DNA from: Microcebus murinus
Taxonomy: Eukaryota > Chordata > Mammalia > Primates > Cheirogaleidae
Length of the DNA stretch: 64,000 bases
Assembly (NCBI RefSeq): GCF_040939455.1
Contig: NC_134106.1
Span: 91,209,001-91,273,000, forward strand
Direction: 5' to 3'
The notes beneath the pieces were generated by a model, which saw only the letters and a list, made by a program, of their open reading frames with translations, was not told the origin of the DNA and did not search any database. A program made the position numbers and the translations under genes. Position 1 is the stretch's first letter, and every line of letters starts with the position of its first letter. Below, in pieces: positions 1 to 11,809 of this stretch.

Positions 1-430
1 CAGACAGGTCAGTAGTGTCAAATATTTAAATTCCTCATTGTCACAGTCCCAAATCTGCAGAATTTGGCATCGTTATGAGACGATAGAAAGTATTTTCCAT
101 TGTGTACTTCAAAGTGACTTGTTTAAGGATTCGTCTTATAAATATCCAATCCCTTTTGATTTTTCTCAGACAAGCATATGAATATGTCCTATTCCCTTGA
201 CTTCTTTATGCTAGGGGGGAAACCATTCTTTCTGATTTCTTATGTTTCATTGTCTTTGCAAAATTGGGTAGGAAAGTCTATACAATTTGGAGTTCAATAT
301 AATGAATCCAACTGTCCCACAGCAGCCACTATTTTCAATATTACCTATGTTGGTAATAAAAACAATATATTGATTATCTCCGTTACTTTTTTTGTTTCAG
401 TTTAATAGATTCAGAATTTAAATAGAAAAG
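1..430. other. unique AT-rich DNA, no feature seen
   Basis: I recognise no gene or repeat here. The only open frame (178-405) lacks any domain-like pattern and looks like a chance frame. Confidence 0.6.
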
Positions 431-676
431 AGAGATGTTGTTTATTGAGTCTTTTTGGATCCTCAACGCCTGCTGCAACCATAAAAGCAATAAAGAAAGA
501 ACTGCCTGTGCCCCTCTGTCTTAAGAAGATAGCTGTATCTAAATTCCCCAGGTTGGGTAAGGCCAGTTCACCAGGTTCTCTGACCATGTACCACCCACCA
601 GCAGAGAATAAAATGGAATTGAAACCAGATGAACTGTTACATAAAAAAAGAAAAACAAAAAACAAAAACAAGTTTC
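431..676 (+). other. possible 5'-truncated retrocopy with A-rich tail
   Basis: A moderately GC-rich block runs into an A-rich tract of AAAAAGAAAAAC type at about 641-672. Both strands stay open for about 80 codons, but neither translation resembles a family I know. The tail suggests a retrotransposed transcript on the plus strand. No convincing target-site duplication was found, so an unclassified old repeat is equally possible. Confidence 0.25.
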
Positions 677-689
677 TATTTATTTAAGG

Positions 690-2965
690 CGTTTGGAGTT
701 CTGTATTCTAGAAGCTACATGTCTATCCTAACAAATGTGGCCCATGCATTAAATTATTTTTCAGTGAGAATTACAACTTGATAAAGGAATCAAGAATTCC
801 AAGAATTTTTTGTGGAAAGCCAAGGAAGCATCTGTGTAGATTATTTTATGACAGGTGTGTGAAGAGGTATTTGATTATATTTATATATGCTTTAAAATAA
901 TGTGAAAAATAAAAACATATGAAAATACAAAAAAAATGCAATTTTTAAGAAAGATGATCCTGCAAGTAGTGCTACGCCACTTCTGTGAAGGAGACAATGA
1001 GAAAGTACTTTAGCAAATGAAAGTTTCCATTTCTGAAATTAATTAGCACTTCTCAATGTCAGTTTGCTCATCTTATGAACAAGTCTATTATTAATATACA
1101 GAGAGCTAATGTGAAAAGCACATTCTTATGCTAATTACCTAATTAACTAATCCAGGCAAAATTAAGCCACTAAATTCACATAGTATTAATTTTTCTGAAG
1201 TTGGTCTCATAGATGCTAAGTTTCTTAACAAGTTAACATTTCTATGGGCTTTCCCACAACTTCGATGTTTGATAAGGACCTGTGAACTTCTTGAAACGCA
1301 TGAACTCAGAAATCATGAAGAGTTAGAGGTCTTTGTTTAGTTTCACAAGTCTAATTTCCATAGAATTTTGTTCCACTTCACTGGAAGAGCTCAATAAATG
1401 ATAATATCACCCAGAAAGTAATATTTGCCACTTCAAACAAAAGTATTTACCCGTACTTTTTTAGAAACTAATCATATGACAGTGGGGAAAAGGAAGAGGG
1501 AATAAAATGTGTTGATTGCATGGGAATATGAGGAAGCCTCGTTTTGGGAAATTTGAAGGCAAAATAAGCAGGTGTCCCCTTTTCCTTCCAGCAGCCACTG
1601 AGAGTGACAGCACCACTATTGGTTCCATCCCACGTAGGCAACATGGTGGGCATAGGGTCGTAGCCTGACTGCACACAGGAACTTTCTGAGGCAGCCCCAC
1701 CATCCTTTCCTGGGCCTCCCTAGAAACTTGGAGGAGATCTGAGGGATGAAGGTGCTTAAGCCTGAAGCATAAGAGCTGTCATCCCTGCTGGAGAAGAAAA
1801 CAGAGGCAGAGATTGACCAAGCCAGGCATTGGATGGTAGAGGCAGTTAAATTTCAGAGTAGTAGCAGCTCCAGCCATGTCAGAGGTGAGGATTGAGTCAG
1901 TAAAGGCAAATGGGCAAATTCTCCAGTAGGCTTCAGGGGATCCTATGTAACATTATGATATCAAAGGGAGGGTTTATGCTCTTCAGTAAACACTTCTCAT
2001 TGATAACCTCTGCTGCCATAACTCATGATCTATTAGTCACATAGTAGACATGGTGCTATGATGCCTCATGGGGAATTTGATGCAAAACTGAGTTTTAAAC
2101 AGGCAAGTAATTGCATTAAAGGCTCATGCTGAGTTGGAGAATAACAGGATTGGTCTGATGGTTTCCCAGAATTGCTAAGGCTGAATTGGCTGCTAATAGA
2201 GCAGTACAGTACACTCAGTTTATATCATTTCTGATGTTGTCCACATCACACGAGCTAAGATAATAAACTATACTCCATTACTCAGAAGAGGAGGTGTGAT
2301 GAAAGATTCTAGACTTTGCAGATAGGGAAAAAAACACTGGTGTAAATGCAATCTCTGCCGCTAGGCTGCCTGGGTGCACGCGTGCAAGTGTTTGCCTTCT
2401 TTAAGACTCACTGGCTTTCACCTGTGTCGGTTTGGGGATAGATAATAAAATGCCAGACAGCATTGGTGCAAGGATGAGTGTGTGACGATGACTCAGATGC
2501 CCGTCTCCACAGAAATCTTTCGAATAACTGAGTCTCTCACCCCACATCCTATAGAAAATCTTCACCAGAGTTCTGGAAATTCCTAAGATTTTTGTTTCTC
2601 TCCCTGTCACCTTAAGTTTTAATTTCTGTCTTCTGCTAAGGTCTCAATCTTAACTCCATGTTTCGTGGCTTGTTTATTTCTGCTCCAGTATAAATTCAAA
2701 TTTGGACATGTGTCCTTCTCTTTGGTTCCTCAGCTGCCTTGGGTAGGTTATTATTATTCCTTTAGGGGTTTTATATTGTGATAATATATAATAAACACAT
2801 TTGTTTTGCATATTTCAAAATCTGATATTTTTAAAGACCCTTTTCTATTCCTAGCAAGTCAGCTTTAGCTGCCTCCCCTCGTATCTCAGCTCTCCCTCTC
2901 ATCCGCCACCCATCTTTCTCCTCTGAGCTCTTCACTCACACATTCTCTTTTCCCCTTTACTTGAA
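690..2965. other. mostly unique DNA
   Basis: No gene or recognisable interspersed repeat. Composition is AT-rich with a slightly more GC-rich stretch around 1560-1900. The homeodomain-core-rich part at 1030-1200 is listed separately. Confidence 0.5.
1030..1200. promoter_or_regulatory. candidate regulatory block dense in TAAT/ATTA cores
   Basis: Within about 170 bases there are many TAAT or ATTA cores, including AATTAATTAG at 1037-1046 and GCTAATTACC near 1130. Such cores are the recognition sequence of homeodomain factors. The block is not part of any repeat I recognise. Its overall AT-richness would create some of these cores by chance, so this is inference only. Confidence 0.25.
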
Positions 2966-2971
2966 AATAAC

Positions 2972-3086
2972 ACACACACACTTTATATATGTATGTATAT
3001 GGCATATATATTATATATGGTTTTAATGTATGCATGTATATATGTATGTGTATATATTATATATGTTTTATATATGTATGTATATA
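2972..3086. repeat. compound TA/TG (TATATG) microsatellite
   Basis: Short CA run followed by imperfect alternation of TATATG, TATGTA and TATA units. It directly abuts the L1 3' fragment that starts at about 3087. Confidence 0.9.
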
Positions 3087-3645
3087 ACCTAAGTGCCCAT
3101 CAACTGATGAGTATATAAAGAAAATGTGGTATGTATGCCAAGGAATACTACTCAGCTATAAAAAGGAACGAAATAATGTCTTTTGCAGCAAACTCTGTTG
3201 CCCGGGCTAGAGTGCTGTGGTATCAGCCTAGCTCACAGCCACTTCCAACTCCTGGGCTCAAGCAATCCTTCTGCCTCAGCCTCTTGAGTAGCTGGCACTA
3301 CAGGCATGCACCACCATGCCCAGCTAAATTTTTCTATATATGGGACTGAAGACCACTATGCTAAGTGAAGTATTTCAGGAATAGGATAACAAACACCACA
3401 TATTCTCACATTTAAGTGGGAGTTAAATGAGGGATATATTATAGTAATAAAGAGGTGTAATGGACATTAGAATCTAAGAAGTGGGGAGAGGGAAGAAGGG
3501 TAAGGGATAAAAATCCACCTATTGCATATGATGCACACTATTCTGTGACAGGTACTTTGAAATCCCTGATTTCAGCATGATAAAATTCATTTATGTAACA
3601 AAAAACACTTGTGCTCTCTAAATTTTTCGAAATAAAAAAAGAAAG
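3087..3645 (+). mobile_element. LINE-1 3' end fragment (interrupted)
   Basis: Carries the end of ORF2 (CCTAAGTGCCCATCAACTGA, and the ATACTACTCAGCTATAAAA segment) followed by the 3'UTR and an A-rich end near 3630-3645. It is interrupted at 3191-3340 by half an Alu. The 5' side is truncated at the microsatellite. Old, many substitutions, no coding capacity. Confidence 0.85.
3191..3340 (-). mobile_element. partial Alu: right monomer only, inside L1
   Basis: The right Alu arm is present in reverse complement (CTCTGTTGCCCGGGCTAGAG to CCATGCCCAGCTAAATTTTT). It lacks the A-tail, the terminal part of the arm and the entire left arm. It sits directly in L1 ORF2 after GCAGCAA, and about ten L1 bases appear missing at the junction. 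It shares unusual variants with the complete Alu at 4039-4361 (CTCTTGAGTAGCTGGCACT, GTGCTGTGG). Confidence 0.85.
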
Positions 3646-3654
3646 AACACAAAT

Positions 3655-3875
3655 GATAAGAGTGTTAGAAAGGACACTGGGTTCAAAGATACCTGGGTTT
3701 AAGTCCCAGTATCACCATTTAACTTGTTTGCTGATTTCATGAAGTTACTAATCCTTCAGAATTTCAATTTTCTGAAGTGTTAAATAAAAACTATCTTAAT
3801 ACAATATCACTGTCAAAATTGAATAAAGTGATCTATGCAAAGAGCATGACATATTGTAAAGATTAAAAAAAATAT
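3655..3875 (+). mobile_element. MIR SINE
   Basis: Recognised by the MIR core order: GGGTTTAAGTCCCAG (decayed tRNA-like box), the splice-like core with ATTTCATGAAGTTACTAATC, then a poorly preserved 3' part. An old mammalian tRNA-derived SINE. Confidence 0.65.
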
Positions 3876-4038
3876 ATTAGTATCCAGCAATTAAATATGG
3901 CAGCAGATATGTGCATTACATTTGTCCTTTCCCATCCACTACAGAAATAAAAGTAAATAAATATAAAGGTGTATTCCCTCAAGCACAAAAAGAAGAAGGA
4001 AAATGGTAGTGGATGATAGATTTTAATAAGTTTTTGGA

Positions 4039-5555
<1,517 letters not shown>

Positions 5556-5559
5556 AACA

Positions 5560-5747
5560 CTAACAATGGTAGCCATCATTAACAATGGTAAGGAAAGGAT
5601 TGTTATTTTTCCTATTTAATAAAGAAACAACAGCCTGGAGAAATTGAGTAATTTGCCAAGAACTACACAGCTAACATGCAGTAGCGACAGGATTCAAAGC
5701 TGGTTCACAATAACTGCAAAGTCCGTGCTATTCCACAAGCTGTGGCA
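5560..5747 (-). mobile_element. MIR SINE
   Basis: Reverse-complement MIR core: CTATTTAATAAAGAAACAAC (the degraded ATGAGGAAACTGAGG segment), GAGTAATTTGCCAAGAACTA, CACAGCTAACATGCAGTAGC, GGATTCAAAGC. It ends beside an oppositely oriented MIR. Confidence 0.8.
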
Positions 5748-5749
5748 GA

Positions 5750-6012
5750 ACAGAAAGGCTAAAGTTTGGAGAGCTGGGGCTCTGGAATCAGACCACTTGA
5801 GTTGGCAATTTGGCTCCAGCATTTTCTAGTTATGAGACTTTGAGCTTATTTTGGAACCTTCCTGTGCCTTGATTTCCACATCTGTAAAATGGGGCTAATA
5901 ATAATAGTAATAGCAGGATTTTGTATAGAGTTCTTACAAATACAAAATAAGATGTCTATGGCAAGCATATAGCAAAAGACCTATACATAGTAAAACATAA
6001 TACATAATATGC
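5750..6012 (+). mobile_element. MIR SINE
   Basis: Near-complete MIR with GGGGCTCTGGAATCAGACCA, TCTAGTTATGAGACTTTGAG, TCCACATCTGTAAAATGGGG and a 3' tail with several ATAGTA units. Together with the preceding minus-strand MIR it forms a head-to-head pair. Confidence 0.85.
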
Positions 6013-6071
6013 TCTTATTAATTTCCAAGCTGTTATTGACATTATTTATCATGTTGGCATTGTTTATCTTG

Positions 6072-6097
6072 TTTAAAGTTTACAAGTAAACTTTAAA
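6072..6097. repeat. perfect 12-bp inverted repeat, 2-base spacer
   Basis: TTTAAAGTTTAC (6072-6083) and GTAAACTTTAAA (6086-6097) are exact reverse complements around AA. Could extrude as a cruciform; AT-rich. Confidence 0.9.
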
Positions 6098-6404
6098 ATC
6101 ACACCCTTGATAATATTTGTGCAGTGCTATGCCTTTAGGAATGATTTTTTTCTTATACATGCTTTTATTTGGATCAAATGCTTTCTCCTGCCTTTTAAGC
6201 ATCCAGGTTTATGTCCCTCATCTCTCCCTGGATCATTTGGCATCTCACATTGGTCACATTGGCCCTTAAAATGCTTACAAAGCTTCCAATGTCATGTTTC
6301 TTAGGGGCTTGCTGTTTCCATCTTGTTCTCCCTTTCTCCTGTGTGTGACAGAAGTCTGGAAGATGATGCCATGAAGGATAATAGCTGCCGCGTGTTGTGT
6401 GCCT

Positions 6405-6595
6405 GTTCTGCACCAGCGCCTTGCATACATTATCTCAAACGACCCTTGCAATAGCACTCAGTGTGGGTGTCTTCATCACTTTACTGCTTAGAAATAAGGC
6501 ATTTGTGGTGTAGAGAGGTTAAGTGACTTGTGCACACCTTTTCAGATAGAATGTGGCAGAGCCAGGATTCACATTACTTCCATGTGGCTCCACGA
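6405..6595 (-). mobile_element. MIR SINE
   Basis: Contains CATACATTATCTCAAACGAC, the AGAGAGGTTAAGTGACTTGT core and GGCAGAGCCAGGATTCACAT, which are the classic MIR segments in reverse orientation. Confidence 0.9.
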
Positions 6596-6599
6596 TGCA

Positions 6600-7615
6600 T
6601 AGCTTCAATTAGCACAATCGCTGCCCACTTGTGATTTACCACAGCCTGAAATTCTGGTGGTCTTGGACTTTCCAGGCTTCACCCAGGAGCTGCCAAGTTT
6701 ATTTGCAGATGATTCCCACACCACTCCCTCTGTGCTTTTACTGAGGATATTTTGAGTCTGTGGCTCCGGAAACACCATTCTTATCTTTAAACATAAATCT
6801 GGCAGAGTATTTTCCCAATACATCATCTGGGTGAAAAGAAAAATATTTTGTTGGCCTTGTTTAAAAGTGATGTCCGTATTCTAGATGAACACACATTCTT
6901 TTTGACTAGTTTAATCTCTTTTCTAATTCAGACTTGCTGCTGGTATTGTTTGGTGTGTGTTGGGTTTTTGTGACAATCACAAATTGTCAGCAAGGACCTC
7001 TAAAGCCAGTGGAGTGGTGATCCACATGCTCATTTCAGCCAACGCCAAAACTCTGGAGGAGGATTCGCTTAATAGAAACCAAGGTTCCCAATATTCCTTA
7101 TAGTTTTAAACCTCACAGAGAAACTTGGTACATTAGGGTGGCATCATTCCTTGCAACAAATATCTGATGTGATAGGATTTTTTTTTATGTTTTTATGATT
7201 CAGCTCAGTGAAGAAAATTTCCAAGAAAAGGAAAATTCTGAATTATATTTCTGTTTCTATTATGGTTTTTCAGGTGGATATGTGTTCTCAGCTTGCCAAT
7301 GTCATCAATGGCCATTTTAAAGGCCTTTCCTCCTCAAAGACTTTAGCCTTAAACTATCGATTGTTATTACAAATAACACATATGAGCAATTGATGTTACA
7401 TCTTATAGGGAAAGAGCTACCACTAAAATAGCATCTACCTGGAAACTTAGTGCCCTTTTTGTCCTCTCTCCCTTTTGCTTTTCTGAACGTCTCCCTGATG
7501 TCTCATTTATGTGTGAATATCCAGTGATACTGGCAATGAGAGAAGGGGATATGATAGGGTTAAAATTTAAATACAGGTACAGGAAAAGAGACAAAAGGGG
7601 TATTGGTAAATTTAT
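6600..7615. other. unique DNA, no feature seen
   Basis: AT-rich, no recognised repeat. Open frames at 6605-6826 and 7208-7393 show no family resemblance. Confidence 0.5.
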
Positions 7616-7617
7616 CA

Positions 7618-7700
7618 CTTAGGTGCCTGGCATTGTTTTGAATCCTTGTGTGGATTCAATACATGACGTTATTTAGTCCTCATGCTAACTTTATTTCCAT
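7618..7700 (-). mobile_element. short MIR or L2 remnant
   Basis: AGGTGCCTGGCATTGTTTTG followed by a GACGTTATTTAGTCCTCATG segment resembles the 3' side of a MIR in reverse. Too short for certainty. Confidence 0.4.
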
Positions 7701-7934
7701 TTTTCTCTGTGTGTATCTATTTCTCTGTGAAGTCATCAGACCCCACCCACATCTGAGCAAAAGCACAGAACACCTGAAATAAGGTTTACCTAACACAAAT
7801 AGTGATCCTTACTCTGTGTGAACATTTGAGTGATTTTGTTCTTATTTTCTCTTTGTGTATTTTATTTTTTGCATGGATGTTTTTAATTAAAAAAATACAT
7901 TGTGTTCAAAATTCTTTTGTTAAAAATAATAATA

Positions 7935-8420
7935 ATTTGAAGGATCCTGTCCTAACATGAGCTCTTCAAAAGCAGACTCTGAAGCAGAATTTAGGGTGCA
8001 AGGAGTCCCCTCCCCTCAGGTGGTGGAGGTGGGGAAAGCAGAACTGGGTGAAGTGAGCAGGGAAACTGATGGAGACCAGATAGCCTCAGTGGACCCAAGA
8101 GAAAGTCTGCAGCTGAAATGGCCCATCACACAAGGGACTACAATGATCTGTCTTTTTTTATCTATGCCAGTCAGTTGGATATAATCCTCCCCGAAGTTCT
8201 GATGTCCTTGAGCAAGCTGGCTCTTTACAGCCCAAGCTGTTCGCAGGGCCTGACTGCTGGACACTGATTGCTGATACCATTCCTGGAAGCTGAGGCAGCA
8301 GGCCCTTCCTTGAAGGAGAAATCTGGGTGGCACCTGCTTTATGGGCACATGAACTCTGCTGTCACTCAGGGCCCTGTGCTTACAGGGGCCCATGTTTGGT
8401 TCAGTGTTCGGCTATTGCTG
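7935..8420. other. unclassified GC-richer block
   Basis: This block is richer in G and C than its flanks and open for 75 codons on plus and 125 codons on minus. The style (CAGACTCTGAAGCAGAATTT at one end) recalls a decayed mammalian LTR or DNA-transposon segment, but I cannot assign a family. No protein domain is recognisable in either translation. Confidence 0.3.
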
Positions 8421-8899
8421 TCCTAAAGTTTTCAATAACTTTTAAATAAGAAATCCCACATTTTTATTTTGCAATGGGTCCTGCACATTAGGTAGCTAGT
8501 TTGGGGTGGCACATCTCTATAACCCACTGCAGTTCCTAGTCCCTGAGATTATGATGTATCCTTATGGGGTGGCCCAGCCATCAAAGATGCACGTCAGAGT
8601 GAAACTAGGTTAGCAATGTTACCCCACAGCTCTGCCAATATGGAACAAAAACCTTGAGATCTTCTGAAATAGAATTAAACATCCACATACTTTGACGAGG
8701 TAGGTCTAGTAAATGCAATTAGAAGTTCCTAAGTGAAATTAGGCAACTGAGTTAAAATAAAGTATAATTTGTTTTCCTCCTTTCTTTTGCAACTCTTTTA
8801 TTTTTTACCTTTGTGCTGAGGGTTGAATACACTCTGAGACGATTTGTTGACATTATTCTTTTCTATCTCCTTTTTTCCTTAGCTTATTGATAAAAGAAG

Positions 8900-9065
8900 C
8901 AGAAGCAGAAGCAGAATAGATTGCTAGGACTGGAGGCACGTCAAGTTCAGCCCTTTATTTTATAAGTGAGGAACATGAGGCCTTACAAGAACATTGTCCA
9001 AGGCCACACAGCTGCTCAAGGCCCACCTATGAATTAGAAATAAGTTCTCTTGATTTTAAATAAGG
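8900..9065 (-). mobile_element. MIR-like SINE remnant
   Basis: TTTATAAGTGAGGAACATGA, then CCAAGGCCACACAGCTGCTC match the reverse MIR core. The 5' side is too decayed to place. Confidence 0.6.
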
Positions 9066-9084
9066 CATTTTTTTCCCTGTATTT

Positions 9085-9500
9085 GGGATCATTTTCACTG
9101 TGTTACATCACCGGTGATTCTGACATTAATTCTCTGATGGGAGGCATTTTTGTCCACGCTTAATTTCACAGTGGCTCAGAAAATTTCTAATAAATCAAGT
9201 CTAAATTAAAATCTGTATACTAAAAGTGGGACAGCAGATTTATGGGGTGACTCTCCAAGCTGCTGATGCTGTCATTTTCTCCATTGAGTTAGAGCTGTCA
9301 GTTGCTGCACCTGGAAGTTTTCATTAGAAATGGTTACAGTGCATTCACTTCAAGATGCTACCTGTTCTTTGTATGGGCAGAAAGTTGTCAAAACAGGAAG
9401 TCCGATTATAATGGGACCACAGAATTAGCCTGAGGCTGTATTAGCACATCTGGTAACTTTGAATATAACATCCCCAGAGAAGAAAGCCTTCATGAAAATT
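9085..9500. promoter_or_regulatory. candidate conserved non-coding block
   Basis: A repeat-free stretch with an AP-1-like GTGACTC, an ETS-like CAGGAAGT near 9395 and mixed composition, unlike the decayed repeats around it. Selected only by absence of repeats and motif content; conservation cannot be tested here. Confidence 0.2.
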
Positions 9501-10400
9501 TAGAGGGCAAAAACTGTGATTTTTGTTTTCATAGACAAAATGTGTTGATGGAAGGCTGATGGTTTGAAACAAATCCAAGAAGCAAAACTACATGAAATGT
9601 CATTGCTATTGTGGTCGGTTGAAAAATAAAAATATTTGGGCCAATGTTTTTTTTTTTCCTAGAAACTTAAGTAAACCTGGAACAATGGAATATAATCTTG
9701 GATAGAGACCACAAGTGGTCACAGAGCTTTGAAAGCCACTAAAAAGCCAGAGAAAACTCTGTCTCTAGCATTTCAAATTACCAGCATCTTCAGCTAATGG
9801 CATATTGTTTTCTGGGTGTTTTAAATTTGAGTTTTACTTGTACACATTGGCTTTACTCCTGTGACGTTCCATGTTTGCCTCAATCTTCTTTTTCCAAGGG
9901 AAAAAAAAGGAGAAATAAAAATACTTTCTCTTTATGGTCAGCATTTTTTATGAAATAAGTAAGAATTAGATCAATTAGATTGATGAATCACAGTATTTCT
10001 TAGTTACCTTCCTTGCATTTTTTCTTCACTATTTTACTTTGAGAATCCATGCCCACCCAGTTTTATCCACCATGTTCCAGGTGCATTCACCCTACTTCCA
10101 GAAGTGGATTCCCACTGCCCTGAGGCAAGCAGCCTATCTCATGCCTCTGGCCATAGCGACTGATTCAGATGTGGATTCATAAACAGGTTAGAGCCTCAGA
10201 CATGCTGTGGTTATTGCAAGAAAGCAGCTTCCTCCTTGATTCCAGTCCAGGGGGTGAGAAGATATAAGGCTTGAAGTCCTCTTACCACCAGTAGATGAGC
10301 TGGATTTGGAAGAAACCAGCAGAAAAGAAGGCAGACACGATAACCTGATCCCCAAACTTCCCTTTTTGGTTTAGCCAATTTGAGTGTATGTTGGTCCTTT
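9501..10400. other. unique DNA, no feature seen
   Basis: No gene or confident repeat. Short A or T runs at 9645-9658 and 9900-9908. Confidence 0.5.
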
Positions 10401-10405
10401 ATAGC

Positions 10406-10794
10406 TGATACAGTCTGGATATTTGTCCCAAATCTCATGCTGAAATCTGATCCTCAGTGTTGGAGCTGGGGCCTGGTGAGAGGTGTTTGTGTCTTAGGGG
10501 CGGATCCCTGGTGACAGGCTTGGTGCAGTCCTTGTGGGATTCAGTGAGTTCTGATTGCTGAAAAGAGCCTGGCACCTTCTTCCCCTTCTCTCTTGCTCCC
10601 TTTCTCACCATGTGACCCTCCAGCTTCCCTTTCCCTTCTGTCATGAGTGGAAGCAGCCTGAGGCTCTGCTCAGAAACTGATGCTGGTGCCATACTTCTTG
10701 TACAGTCTGCAGAACCATGAGCCAAGTAAACCTCTTTTCTTTATAAATTACCCAGCCTTGAGTATTCCTTTCTAGCAACACAAATACAATAACA
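10406..10794 (+). mobile_element. solo MST-type LTR (ERVL-MaLR)
   Basis: Begins TGATACAGTCTGGATATTTG, contains CAAATCTCATGCTGAAATCT and GTTGGAGCTGGGGCCTGGTG, and ends with AACCTCTTTTCTTTATAAAT followed by TTACCCAGCC. This order is diagnostic of the MST/THE1 group of MaLR long terminal repeats. No internal retroviral sequence adjoins it, so it is a solitary LTR. Confidence 0.9.
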
Positions 10795-11470
10795 TAAAAA
10801 GGAAAGATCATTAAATTATCCATTACTTCCTGACCCTTTAAGTAAGACCCACCTGCCCACTAAGGCATCACACTAGGAATTCAGGATGTCCAGCCTCAGG
10901 ACTTGACCCCATATCATGATATCTGTCTGGACTTTGCCCACCCAGTCCTTCCATACTGTTGTTCTTCATTCTTCCTCTGTGCACATCCACTCTTCAACAA
11001 TCCTCTTGATTATGGGCCACATGGTTCGATACTTACCCAGTATCCCCAGGTATGGCAATCCATTTGGGCATGCCTCTCCAGGATGATACCAAGCAATCCC
11101 CCCTGGGTACAGGGTCAGGGTGGGGACTTTGAAGATCCACTACACAGCTGGGGGTAAGAGGTATCCACAATTTCTGCTTGTGTTCGATGAGACCTGAGAA
11201 GGTTGGATACCTCTGGTCCCCAGCCTCCCTAAAGAAGGAAGAATTAGATCACATTGATGGATGTGTCCCTATGGTCAAGGGTCAGTCCTGGAAAGGACAT
11301 GGCAAGAAGTCAACATATAACAGAGAAAAGAAAAACAAAACTTAAAGATTCTTCTGTGGTGTTTTCAATTGCATCATACTCCCCCTACCACCGGCTCACT
11401 CCAGAAAAGACATTCTCAGCTTGGGAATTTTGACAACTATAATGTTAATATCTTCAAAATTTTTGATACT
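10795..11470. other. unique DNA, no feature seen
   Basis: Mixed composition, slightly GC-richer than average. Open frame at 10903-11157 (84 codons) has no recognised domain. Confidence 0.45.
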
Positions 11471-11476
11471 CTAAGT

Positions 11477-11699
11477 CAGGGGTCCTCAAACTTTTTAAAC
11501 AGGGAGCCAGCTCATTGTCCCTCAGAGCGTTGGAGGGCCGTTGGAGAGTGCAGCACACATTCCACACATGCGCTCTTCGGGCCCGGGAAGAATCGGCGGC
11601 TAAGCAGGACAGGCAGTGGCGGCAAAAACACCTGGTGGGCCAGATAAATGTCCTCGGCTGGCCACATGTGACCTGTGGGGCGTAGTTTGAGGATGCCTG
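11477..11699. mobile_element. GC-rich non-autonomous hAT-type DNA transposon
   Basis: A 223-bp element with terminal inverted repeats CAGGGGTCCTCAAACT (left) and AGTTTGAGGATGCCTG (right), matching at 14 of 16 positions. A 6-base direct repeat CTAAGT lies immediately outside both ends (11471-11476 and 11700-11705); hAT elements normally duplicate 8 bp. The interior is markedly GC- and CpG-rich (for example CGGGCCCGGGAAGAATCGGC) compared with the AT-rich flanks, which argues for relatively recent arrival. No transposase frame, so it would have been mobilised in trans. Family name not assigned. Confidence 0.85.
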
Positions 11700-11759
11700 C
11701 TAAGTTAAGTGGTTTGGGTGGGAGGTAGAGGCCATTATTCCCTCTACCTCAACTCTCTG

Positions 11760-11762
11760 AAA

Positions 11763-11793
<31 letters not shown>

Positions 11794-11802
11794 ACAAACA
11801 CC
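11760..11802. repeat. (AAAT)n microsatellite
   Basis: About ten AAAT units ending in AAAC variants, 60 bases after the hAT-type element. Confidence 0.95.
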
Positions 11803-11809
11803 TGGTGAG

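Noticed and set aside
8016..8393. 125-codon minus-strand frame overlapping a plus-strand frame
   Set aside because: Open on both strands in GC-richer sequence, no recognisable domain, no splice or promoter context; treated as an unclassified repeat-like block.
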